Source: Symbiodinium natans
Lineage: Eukaryota > Sar > Dinophyceae > Suessiales > Symbiodiniaceae
NCBI GenBank assembly: GCA_905221605.1
Contig: CAJNDS010001602.1
Span: 226,501 to 290,500 of the forward strand
Length of the DNA stretch: 64,000 nucleotides
Direction: 5' to 3'
A program made the translations under genes and the position numbers. The notes under the pieces were generated by a model, which worked only from the letters and a program-made list of their open reading frames with translations, searched no databases and was not told the origin of the DNA. Positions 56,153-64,000 of the stretch are shown piece after piece. The first letter of the stretch is position 1; every line of letters starts with the position of its first letter.

Positions 56153-56446
56153 TCATGAGCTGACGGGGCCGAAAATTCGAGGGCAGGCCTGGTCAACGGG
56201 ACGCCGCAGCAGCGTAATTCGAGATGCAGATGCTTTCGCCGCACGGAGGAAGTTTTTCAAGGAATCCTTAGTCACCGCGAGTAGGATGATCTGTAGCCTA
56301 AAACATTGTGAGGGACAGGCACGTTTGCCCAAGCTGAGCAAACACCAAGCAAGCAAAACGTCGAGCAAGAACGCCGCGGTACGAAAGTCAAAGCGAAGAA
56401 CATTCAGCAGAGGCTCATCATTAAGGATCTCGGAGCCAACCAGCAA
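56153..56446 (-). CDS. Open frame of 97 codons, hypothetical
   Basis: Contains EILNDEPLLNVLRFDFRTAA, then a hydrophobic stretch FLLDVLLAWCLLSLG that could be a membrane helix, then VTKDSLKNFLRAAKASASRI. No splice sites fixed; the plus strand is also open. Confidence 0.35.
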   Translation of the reverse strand: MLVGSEILNDEPLLNVLRFDFRTAAFLLDVLLAWCLLSLGKRACPSQCFRLQIILLAVTKDSLKNFLRAAKASASRITLLRRPVDQACPRIFGPVSS

Positions 56447-56636
56447 GCCTTACACTCGCAGTCTCGCGAACATGCAGTTTAGGCTTCGGCCCCCTCACTC
56501 TCCCGCGCAAATAAATATGACACAACAACCTGGCTCCCAAGAATTAGGAGACTTCAGGACTTCAAAGACCAGCTTTTGTAAGCCGCCCAACCATGGGGTT
56601 TTCAGCTGCCTGTTTGTCGCTTTGAGGTGTGAATGA

Positions 56637-56935
56637 GGCGTTCCCCGCTGACCCAAATCGCTTCAGCATGATCTCCATGCGCACCAGGAATCGCTGTTGG
56701 CTCACGGGGATGGCCGTGGCAGACTGGATGGCCTCTCGGCGGCTTCAAATGTGTTGAGGGATGTTGGAGGCGGGTGACTTCGGGAATGAGTTTCGACGTG
56801 CCTATACTTTCAGGGAGTTGAGCTTCCAGAGCCTTGCGCAGCTCCTCGAGCTTGGACTCCTCTGAAACCTGCAGGAGCTGTCGGATCTGTTTGATTTTAT
56901 AACTCAGTCCCACTTGCCTCGGGCCCAAACTAGTA
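56637..56935 (-). CDS. Candidate exons with ubiquitin-like character
   Basis: Two minus-strand exons. The first (about 56935-56808) encodes a charged helix including EESKLEELRKALEAQLPE. The second begins at 56732 after GAGAG|G and encodes AIQSATAIPVSQQRFLVRME before it fades near 56637. A helix followed by an 'IPVxQQR' turn is the pattern of ubiquitin-like folds, but I cannot see the whole fold and the joining intron is not fixed. Function otherwise unknown. Confidence 0.45.
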
Positions 56936-57829
56936 ACAAGGAGAGCTACCAAAGCATCCTCTGTTCAAGCCGGTGGCTTTGGGTGTGTCTCCGTTGAGGT
57001 TTTCGTCGCTTACTCTCGCACACGGCATGCAAGGCTTCCAGTCAACGTGCAAAAGGCTAGCATGCTACTGGGATCACAGAAACCCAGACCCTCGTTGAGG
57101 TTTCAAGCCTCCCGCTCTCGGGAATTTGAAGGAGGGTGCATCGGTGCATATCCAGGCAGGTTTAGAAAAGTGTTTAAGCCGCTTTTTCGGGCTCAGTAAG
57201 GGCCTTTGGAGCGCAGTCTGCATTCCCAAGCCCCAAAGTACCGGCCTTCACTGTGCAAAGGGGACCTGCCAGGCAATCCACTTGCACCTGCATACGGCTT
57301 CGGGGTTTGGGGAATTCGTTTGGGTTCTGGGGTTCATCGAAAGGACGGGCTCACCTCAACCATCGCCATCGCCGTGGAGAAAGGCCCAGTGGCCCAGTGG
57401 CTACTAGCCCATGGGTTCACAAGCTCACAATTGAAGCTGTAGGGCTGACCGCTGACCCGCAGGGCTGACAGTCCAAATGCGCCTAGACGTGAAGGGTACG
57501 GCTTCTCAAGCTTACACCTGGAACGATGAAACGCCATGCTAAACTCAACACTCCAAACCATCACAGCTTCGACAGCCACTTCCGCCTGCTATTCAGGGAT
57601 TTAGGCCCCCATTTCGGCCCTTTGCGGTTCAGGGTTTGGGGAGGCCGGTTCTAGTTTGGGGTGTGTTTGGACTGTTTCGAGGCCAGAGGCTTTGGAGGGC
57701 GGGAAACGCTTTACCGGTGCAGGCTTGGTGACCAAGTTGCTTGCAAGGTTCGGGAAACACTGCGTCGGCAACCCGAACCCTAAGAGAAGCCCAAAGAAAA
57801 CCGGCCAGCACAGAGCCCTGCAGTGAATC

Positions 57830-58077
57830 CAGTGGTTGAATGTTCCGGCTTCGACGAGCTTCAACCCTGCACCAGAATAGAAGTTGGCAGCTTGAAAACT
57901 ACACATTTGAATGAACCCTGCAGCCGTGAGGGACCTTTCTAGTGTGCAGCTGTGAAAGCATTCCCGGACAGTTTCCGGAAATGTTTGGCGAGTTCCTACA
58001 CGAATTACCACCCAACCGCTCTCCCCAAGTTTGAGCGAAGGCAGGCGGGTGCGAACAGGTGAACTGATCAAGGCCAA
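57830..58077 (-). CDS. Open frame, hypothetical
   Basis: Reads RLPSLKLGESGWVVIRVGTR, FPETVRECFHSCTLERSLTA and FYSGAGLKLVEAGTFNHWI, after which telomere-like motifs begin and the frame is probably intron. No recognised domain. Confidence 0.4.
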
Positions 58078-58951
58078 ACCTGTACATCCATCTCAAACTG
58101 TCTAAACTAAAACAAAACCCAAAACTCAAGCCTCCATCAGACCTCCGCCACCGGCCTCCTTTGAAGGCGAGGTGGCGGTTCTTGAGAAATTGCAGGTTGG
58201 TTCTGTTGTGGCTGGGTGCATGCCACGCAAGGTCGCCCGAAACACTCCAAACCCAGATGCTTGTGGCTTAATTGGCTTAGGAAGTTGTAAGGCGGAATGT
58301 GAGGCCATGCAGAGACAGGCTGATAACATCACAAACAACATGACACTACAAGGAGTCGCTCGAGACCAAGCCCGTCGGCCCCAACCTGAAAATGTGGAAG
58401 CTGTTTGCGAGAAGGCCCCTTGGATCAGGGGGGCACCAGCAGTGTGGCCGAGCGGGTTCCAGAGCTGCTCATCAGCCCCTGACTCATCAGCCCGCGACTC
58501 TCCTCCTCTCCAGTAATGACAGCCCGGAGCCTTGAGCATAGGTTCTTGGCGCAAGAAAGATCTTTGACAGCAGATATCCCACGAACCCCATAGAAATCCC
58601 ACCAACCCTGAACCCTAAACCGCGGGTGGGGGATGGCTTGAGGATCATTCTGCATTCTGCATCCGGCTTCTGGTTGGTCTATACCCCCAGCTCAGAAGCC
58701 CCAGTACCGGAGTCTAGCCGACGATTCCTCGGGCCTCGTTTAGGCTTCAAGTTTGGATGCTTGGGTTGCTTTTTGCCGGCCCTTTCCTTGGTGAGGCAGA
58801 GGATGAAGCTTGGTGAGGACCCAGGTGGCTCAAAACCATGTTAACACCGAGCCCGACTGTGGAAGGAGATGCGTAGGGGCGGGCACCTCTTGCGGCCAGA
58901 GCAGCTGTTCATATCCACGAGGAGCTGCGACCTTGTCCTTCTTACCAAATC

Positions 58952-59143
58952 CTAAGCAGAAACAGTTCCTTGGCTGACAGCAGGAAAGAAGCTTTCAACA
59001 AACTCCTCAAACGCATAGCTGCTCATATCACCAAAAGTGCCGGCTGCACAAACGAAGGCTACAAAATCACGTAGATACTGACTGTGAGCGGAGTCCCATG
59101 GAACAAGTATCAATCCACAAGTCGTAAGCTTTGAGCGCCCTTC
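58952..59143 (-). CDS. C-terminal coding segment of unrecognised gene
   Basis: Open for 63 codons to a TAG, with GLILVPWDSAHSQYLRDFVA, FVCAAGTFGDMSSYAFEEFV and ESFFPAVSQGTVSA. Free of telomere-like noise. It follows directly on a TGA, so it has no ATG of its own and should be an internal or last exon. Unrecognised. Confidence 0.5.
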   Translation of the reverse strand, partial: EGRSKLTTCGLILVPWDSAHSQYLRDFVAFVCAAGTFGDMSSYAFEEFVESFFPAVSQGTVSA

Positions 59144-59164
59144 AAACCCACACTCCCATCAGCC

Positions 59165-59492
59165 GAAGTTCCCGAAGTAGTGGCAGTACTCGAAGAAGAT
59201 TTCCATGTACGTTTCGAACTCCAATCGGTCGTGCAGCCTGCTCTCAGATCTTGGAGCGCAGCGGGCTAGAGAACTACAGAAGGCAGCAACCCTTAAGAAA
59301 CTTAAGAATGGTCAGCAAAACTGGGAGAGGAGCCTTCAAGCCGACAAGGAAAGGCCTAGGTTTCGCACCAGCTCCGAGGCCGTCGGAGATGGTCTAGATT
59401 TCGATATCTGGCCACCATCTACCGCAAGGGCATCTAGCCGACAAAGGAAATTAGACCCCAGAAACCAGTTCTTGCGAATCCTACAAATTTAG
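59165..59492 (+). CDS. Plus-strand candidate coding segment
   Basis: Plus frames here contain LGAQRARELQKAATLKKLKN and GQQNWERSLQADKERPRFRT; the minus strand is full of stops. A second plus frame upstream reads VVAVLEEDFHVRFELQSVVQ. This is one of few places where the plus strand is clearly the better reading, so it may mark a gene on the opposite strand. No family recognised. Confidence 0.4.
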
Positions 59493-59813
59493 GGAATAAT
59501 CATCAATAGCAATAGCCCAAAGACAAGAACAGGGAAGGACCCGGCCTTCGCATGATGTGGTGCTGCCTGAAACTTGAACGGTCAGGCTGAGCATCTGGAA
59601 CTCAACATTTAAGCTATTGAGCTGCTTAAGGTCAATCTGCAAAGATTCTCGTGGACCTGCAATCTTAACCCCAGCTGCGAGTATCAGGCCTGGGGTGGGA
59701 TTTTTGGGAGGCGGAGCGGCGTCCGTTGAGACAGCCAGGACAACGGGCTCATTCCGAGACAGGGGTCTAATGTTCAGGGTTATTTTGGAGCAGGGTCTTG
59801 CAGCAGCCGCCAC
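59481..59813 (-). CDS. Open frame of 110 codons, hypothetical
   Basis: Contains ESLQIDLKQLNSLNVEFQML and QVSGSTTSCEGRVLPCSCLW before the stop. A telomere-like start region suggests only the second half is exon. Unrecognised. Confidence 0.35.
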   Translation of the reverse strand: MAAAARPCSKITLNIRPLSRNEPVVLAVSTDAAPPPKNPTPGLILAAGVKIAGPRESLQIDLKQLNSLNVEFQMLSLTVQVSGSTTSCEGRVLPCSCLWAIAIDDYSLNL

Positions 59814-59874
59814 CCCGGCTCCAATGAAGTGCCAGCAAGATGCTGTTCTCGCTGCATGAAGAGGTACTCTTTCC

Positions 59875-60072
59875 TTAGAGCCAAATTAGCCAAATGGAGG
59901 TTAATGGCATGGAGCATAGGCTAGGATTCGACTTTGAGGGTGTAGGCCTGTAGAGCTTACGCAAGGTCTTTAGGCTGCTTGCAAAGGCTTTTGGGACCAG
60001 TGGATCTTCCTCGCACCTGGCAGGATACCGCCGCCTGATTCGCTGCCGAAGCATCCCTCTCGTGTAGAGCAT
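59875..60072 (-). CDS. Candidate exon
   Basis: Reads MLRQRIRRRYPARCEEDPLV then PKAFASSLKTLRKLY, basic and helical. The end of the frame runs into TTTGAGGGT-like spacer. Unrecognised. Confidence 0.4.
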   Translation of the reverse strand: MLYTRGMLRQRIRRRYPARCEEDPLVPKAFASSLKTLRKLYRPTPSKSNPSLCSMPLTSIWLIWL

Positions 60073-60391
60073 GGCCTGTCAGGGCGTGGGGCCTATCTGT
60101 GGCTACGAAGTACTAGCTCATGATGCGCACGCTACAGCAAAAAAAATCGGTGTCAAGCAACACCGCTTTGACTATGGAATCCCTTTTCTGCCGGTGGATA
60201 TCATTGTTACCTCTTTCATGGAAAGCGGCACATCATTAGGGAACAACTCCTCCATGCCTGGACTGCAGCGAAGCCCAGCAAGCCTAAGCCAACACCCTGA
60301 AAAGAGCCAAGCGGTCCTTCTCCTCGCCCGCCCGAGCAGAATGTGGATTGCTCCATCCTTCGCGCTTGACATCCTCCAGATGGCTCGTTAG
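60071..60391 (+). CDS. Plus-strand intact open frame of 106 codons, hypothetical
   Basis: ATG to TAG, starting MACQGVGPICGYEVLAHDAH and containing RFDYGIPFLPVDIIVTSFME. Intronless and opposite to the cluster. Unrecognised; chance is possible. Confidence 0.3.
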   Translation: MACQGVGPICGYEVLAHDAHATAKKIGVKQHRFDYGIPFLPVDIIVTSFMESGTSLGNNSSMPGLQRSPASLSQHPEKSQAVLLLARPSRMWIAPSFALDILQMAR

Positions 60392-60393
60392 AA

Positions 60394-60557
60394 TCACCAT
60401 GATCTAGACGGCTTGGAGGGCCCTTCCTCTGCAGAGGAGTAGATGTTACGGCTGCTCAAATCCGAGAGGTCTGTGTTGATGGGCTTGGTCAAACCCTGAC
60501 ACGGAACCCAGCTTTTTGCCTCAGCATAGGCGCATTTCAAGACGTAGACCGGGTTGC
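60394..60557 (-). CDS. C-terminal exon of unrecognised gene, 53 codons
   Basis: Acceptor ATACGAG|G, then NPVYVLKCAYAEAKSWVPCQ, GLTKPINTDLSDLSSRNIYS and SAEEGPSKPSRSW, then TGA. The frame is smooth and repeat-free and the plus strand is broken. No family recognised. Confidence 0.55.
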
Positions 60558-60704
60558 CTCGTATGTGTCACAACAACTTCCGGCTTGGTGCAGATGCAGG
60601 AAGGGAGCTTCGATGCGAATGGCATGTAATCAACTCCGGGGAGATACAACATCCCTCGTCATCTGACCAAGGAAATCCAACGCAAACCAAGCTCCGGAAT
60701 TTCC

Positions 60705-60753
<49 letters not shown>

Positions 60754-60770
60754 TGTGTGTGTGTGTGTTG
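60705..60770. repeat. (GT)n microsatellite
   Basis: About 65 bp of GT with one GGGT break. From here to 61.33 kb I see only spacer with telomere-like motifs. Confidence 0.95.
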
Positions 60771-61683
60771 GTTGCAGCAAACTGGGAGTCTGTTGTGGGG
60801 CCGAAACTACAAGAACCCACGTGGCTTCTAAATTTCCACATGGGATGCTCTGAAATCCAAGACCGGTGTGCGTCCTAAGATAGTGGCGAAAGGCCACTGT
60901 CATCGGAATTTCATGCATTTGAGCATCCACCACTTACAATTTGCAACCTTTTTGGGCTTCTGCTTAGGCTTAGGGCTTATATGAGTATTGCACCTTACAT
61001 ACCTTGACATGAGGTCCTCGGGCCTCAAACCTCCACACCCTCAGTCGTGCAAGTCCTGAAGCCCTTATATAAACCCTTCCTTCAACCAAAGGCTGAACAT
61101 CCTACACCCCTGCCTTAGATCTTGATCTACCCCTCAAACCCCGAAATGTCGCGGATGTATTTGGTACAGGGTTGGATTCTTATTTGGTTTATCCTGGCAA
61201 GTATTGGCCATTGCCCCTTACCTGCAGTCTTCCGCAAAAAGCAACTTCGGCACGCAAAGCACATGTATAAAGCTTCTCAGGAGCAGGAGACACACTGAAA
61301 CATTTACATTGACGGTAATTACAACAAAAACATTAAACTATGCAGATTCTGAGCCCTGTCATAGGGTTTGAAAGGCCTGCACCCCGAACCGCAGCTGAGC
61401 CGCAGTTGTACCAAGTATACGGCTTGTGTAGCATCACCTCATCCACCGTCTGCACACTGGACTGCGGTGTATCCGGCCGCCGCCACGGTCGCGCCACCAC
61501 CAGGTACGCGAATACCTGCCGCACCAGAGTCCCTAAACACTGAACCCGAAGCAGAGACCAAGATAGACCAAGCCTAAATCCTTTCCAACCCCTGCCCCCC
61601 TGTGTGTTGAGGGATTTCGGGCTTAGTTGCGGGCCCCTGGATCGCGGCATATCGCTGCAATTACTCCAAAGTTTTGACTTGAG

Positions 61684-62052
61684 GTGCAGTGTGCACCCAA
61701 GCCCTGCCACAAAGGAGACAGTGCCCACGAAACAGGGGGCGGAGTAGCAACACCCTCTTTAGATCCTCTTCAGTCTGGCTTAGACTTGTTCAATTACCAC
61801 GACACCCAGAGGCAGGAGGCCACCGCCATCACCACAATCCTCGGATGTGTTGGAACCATCGGGGAAAGGGGAAGCTGCATTATGTTGTCTCACCCCAGCA
61901 GGTTGCCACAAGAGCAGTCAAGAAGCAAAGAGAGGATGGCTGACACGGTCGACTCGAAGTACACGATGCCCGACCTGCACGAAGCACGGATTTTACAAGT
62001 CCCCAACTTGCCCATGCCGGACAACTATGACCTTAAAGCAACGAGATCTTGA
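61684..62052 (+). CDS. Plus-strand intact open frame of 122 codons, hypothetical
   Basis: ATG to TGA, containing SLDPLQSGLDLFNYHDTQRQ and MPDLHEARILQVPNLPMPDN. The minus strand has no long frame here. Unrecognised. Confidence 0.35.
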   Translation: MQCAPKPCHKGDSAHETGGGVATPSLDPLQSGLDLFNYHDTQRQEATAITTILGCVGTIGERGSCIMLSHPSRLPQEQSRSKERMADTVDSKYTMPDLHEARILQVPNLPMPDNYDLKATRS

Positions 62053-62352
62053 AGCAAAAGCTCTCAACCCCGTCCCTCCTGCCCTCCAAAACAACACACG
62101 GACTCGTTCAGAATCCGACCCAGCAAACTCAATAGGAACAACTCGAAGTACAAAAGAGCAAACAAACTCCATCAGCTACAGTCATGCATCAGCAGGGCTC
62201 TATGTTCACAGGTCAACATCTACACACCTATCAACTTCTTGAGAAAACCAGTCCCAGTTTTTGAGACCCTCCTCAGTATTCCAGGAATGCGGCAAGTAAA
62301 GTTGCATACAGCCGAAGCAGCCCGAGCTCTGAAGCCCATGCAAACCATCCAT

Positions 62353-63105
62353 CTAAACAAAACAAAGGCAGTGGATTGAAAGCTGACACATGGCCTGATG
62401 GCCCAGACAAATGCAGAGCCCGCGAGGCAACTCTGCGGTAGGGCCCAGAAAAGCCATGCCTTGAGTCGGCAAACGCATCAAGACTCGCGGTGTTTTTGAT
62501 GCTCGCCAGGGCAGCTCTCTAAGGAATCCGCTTGTGTGTTTGGACTTTGCGAGCTGGACGCCTTTGCATCTCAACACCCAAGTAGAAGCAGGCTCGCCTG
62601 CTTGTCGGCGACGAACCCCGCCCACCCCCTCCCCACCCCACCCCAGCCCCGCCCAAGTGTTGATAAAGCGACCACGGCCACTGCCACCACATGCAGTGGC
62701 AAGAAGCGAATCTGGCTTCCCAGATTCGGCAATGGCAAGAACCTCCCCTGAAGCCAGGCCCCAGCCCGAGCCTCGAAAGTTGTACGCTGATGCGAGGATG
62801 CAGAAGGATGCAGAAAGCTTAGGAAAGAATCCTCGACGTCAATAATGCACCCAAGCTGACACAACTTCCTGTGAGAGCCTGTGCACCTCACCCTCGGAAG
62901 CATGAACCGCCCAAGCCCTACATACATCTTGACAAAAGGATTGCCAACCAGGGTCGGTAGTGTCCAGAAGGTGGCCATTGAAATTGGATGCAGATTGCAC
63001 CCGCAGATGCATGAAGCGAGACCAGTACCAATAGAACCTGGGGGGATTTGGGATGGAGGGAGACCTTAAGGCTCCCTTGATGGCACAGATATTCAGCCCA
63101 CACAA
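62353..63105 (-). CDS. Three open frames, hypothetical
   Basis: 63105-62839 (88 codons) contains SASNFNGHLLDTTDPGWQSF and RAWAVHASEGEVHRLSQEVV; 62978-62571 (135 codons) contains MATFWTLPTLVGNPFVKMYV; 62625-62353 (90 codons) contains FLRELPWRASKTPRVLMRLP. The first and last look best. They overlap in different frames, so introns must lie between. Unrecognised. Confidence 0.35.
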
Positions 63106-63466
63106 AAGAAAGCCTTACAAGAATAATCGTGACATCAGTAGGGTCTCATATCAGGGAGTAGGCCCCCATACTGAACCAAACCACAGGAGGCGGACGATGC
63201 AAGGTCAGGAGAACAAACTTCAAAAGCACAGCGCTAAAGATCAGCCTCCCCAGTCAATCCTGCACAAGACTGCCCATTCAGAAGGTCACTTTGATCTAGG
63301 CAAAGCCCTGTCGTTTGTGTACGGCTTTCAAACAACGCCACAGCAACATTTTGAGTTGCGGTGGGCCAAGAGACAGTTGTTTGGGGTATTTATTCAATCT
63401 GGGCCACCACAGATGTTAGAAACTGTCACTAAGACCACTGCACAGACCAGAAGGTCAGCATCATGA
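63053..63466 (+). CDS. Plus-strand open frame of 137 codons, hypothetical
   Basis: Contains GHFDLGKALSFVYGFQTTPQ and HFELRWAKRQLFGVFIQSGP. Overlaps the start of the minus-strand frame ending at 62839. Unrecognised; strand not settled. Confidence 0.3.
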   Translation: MEGDLKAPLMAQIFSPHKRKPYKNNRDISRVSYQGVGPHTEPNHRRRTMQGQENKLQKHSAKDQPPQSILHKTAHSEGHFDLGKALSFVYGFQTTPQQHFELRWAKRQLFGVFIQSGPPQMLETVTKTTAQTRRSAS

Positions 63467-63759
63467 AGAGTCTCCACCTTAGGTCTCGCTTCAGGGCTGG
63501 TGCTCAGGGTGGGATACGGACTTGGGACTTGCCGTTCGCAGGCTTTCATGTCGTGGCACTATGGGATAGACCCATCTGGCCAGCACTGCATGGTCCGTCA
63601 CCGCTCAGGGGCTGTTACAAAAACAGAATTGTCTCCGAGCGCGTAATCTGAAGTGATCCAAAAAATCGATCTCTCCTTTGCCTTGCAGCCCAGCTTCACC
63701 GACTCTGTGATGATGGCCGTGACCTCACTGGTTCTTCTTTAAATGCACTCGATCTGTTC

Positions 63760-63830
63760 AGTACATATACATATATATATATATACATGTGAGAGAGAAA
63801 GAGAGACAGAGAAAGTAAGTAAGAAAGTAG
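63760..63830. repeat. (TA)n and (GA)n short repeats
   Basis: ACATATATATATATATACAT followed by GAGAGAGAAAGAGAGACAGAG. Just upstream, 63725-63680 on the minus strand reads VTAIITESVKLGCK with an AG|G acceptor and a GC donor, a possible short exon. Confidence 0.85.
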
Positions 63831-64000
63831 GCAAGTACGTGTATTCATGTGTACAAGATTCTTAACTGAGGGTTTGAGTCAAGCAAGCGGACTTTCAATG
63901 GAAATCCGCATTGTGGGGAGGGGTGGTTGCAGGGCTCAGTTGTCTGAAGGTGCACAAGGAACAAGACCTCAGTCATCAGATGCAACACATTCACAAATTC

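Overview
This is nuclear DNA of a protist with large, intron-rich genes, most likely a dinoflagellate or close relative. The evidence: TTTAGGG-like heptamers are scattered through introns and spacers (also as CCCTAAA, CCCTGAA, TTTCAGGG); recognisable genes are cut into 40-220 nt exons; nearly every intron acceptor is AG followed by G; several donors are GC or GA instead of GT; almost all convincing exons lie on the minus strand (one-way gene cluster); a DUF4116-like repeat protein and axonemal-type dynein are present. GC is near 50%. I saw no rRNA, tRNA, CRISPR, bacterial operon, ribosome binding site, TATA box or polyadenylation signal. The genus is not resolvable by eye.

Layout, right to left (direction of transcription): 48.7-63.1 kb holds scattered minus-strand exons of unrecognised genes, a ubiquitin-like candidate (56.6-56.9 kb) and a DUF4116-like gene (54.2-55.4 kb). 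At 47.17-47.85 kb is a complete two-exon ARF-family GTPase, the best-supported gene. From 37.5 to 46.6 kb come unassigned exons and several long open frames, some open on both strands. From 28.9 to 36.9 kb about 22 exons form the N-terminal tail of a dynein heavy chain. From 15.7 to 28 kb there are coiled-coil-like exons and two probable C-terminal exons. At 12.87-14.62 kb is a seven-exon nucleotide-sugar transporter. From 9 to 11 kb there are a few candidate exons, and from 0 to 8 kb come exons of a dynein heavy chain stem and linker that run off the left edge.

The gene-free stretches are simple repeats: a G-rich minisatellite (8.2-8.85 kb), a 200 bp (CA)n tract, CT and GA tracts, short tandem duplications and telomere-like repeats.

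Exons were joined by reading both strands by eye. Where coordinates are exact, the exon length and codon phase were checked on both sides. Where I give 'about', the splice site is uncertain. The dynein tail exons at 29-37 kb and the linker exons at 0-5 kb are collinear and complementary but separated by unrelated genes, which is the most puzzling arrangement in the window.
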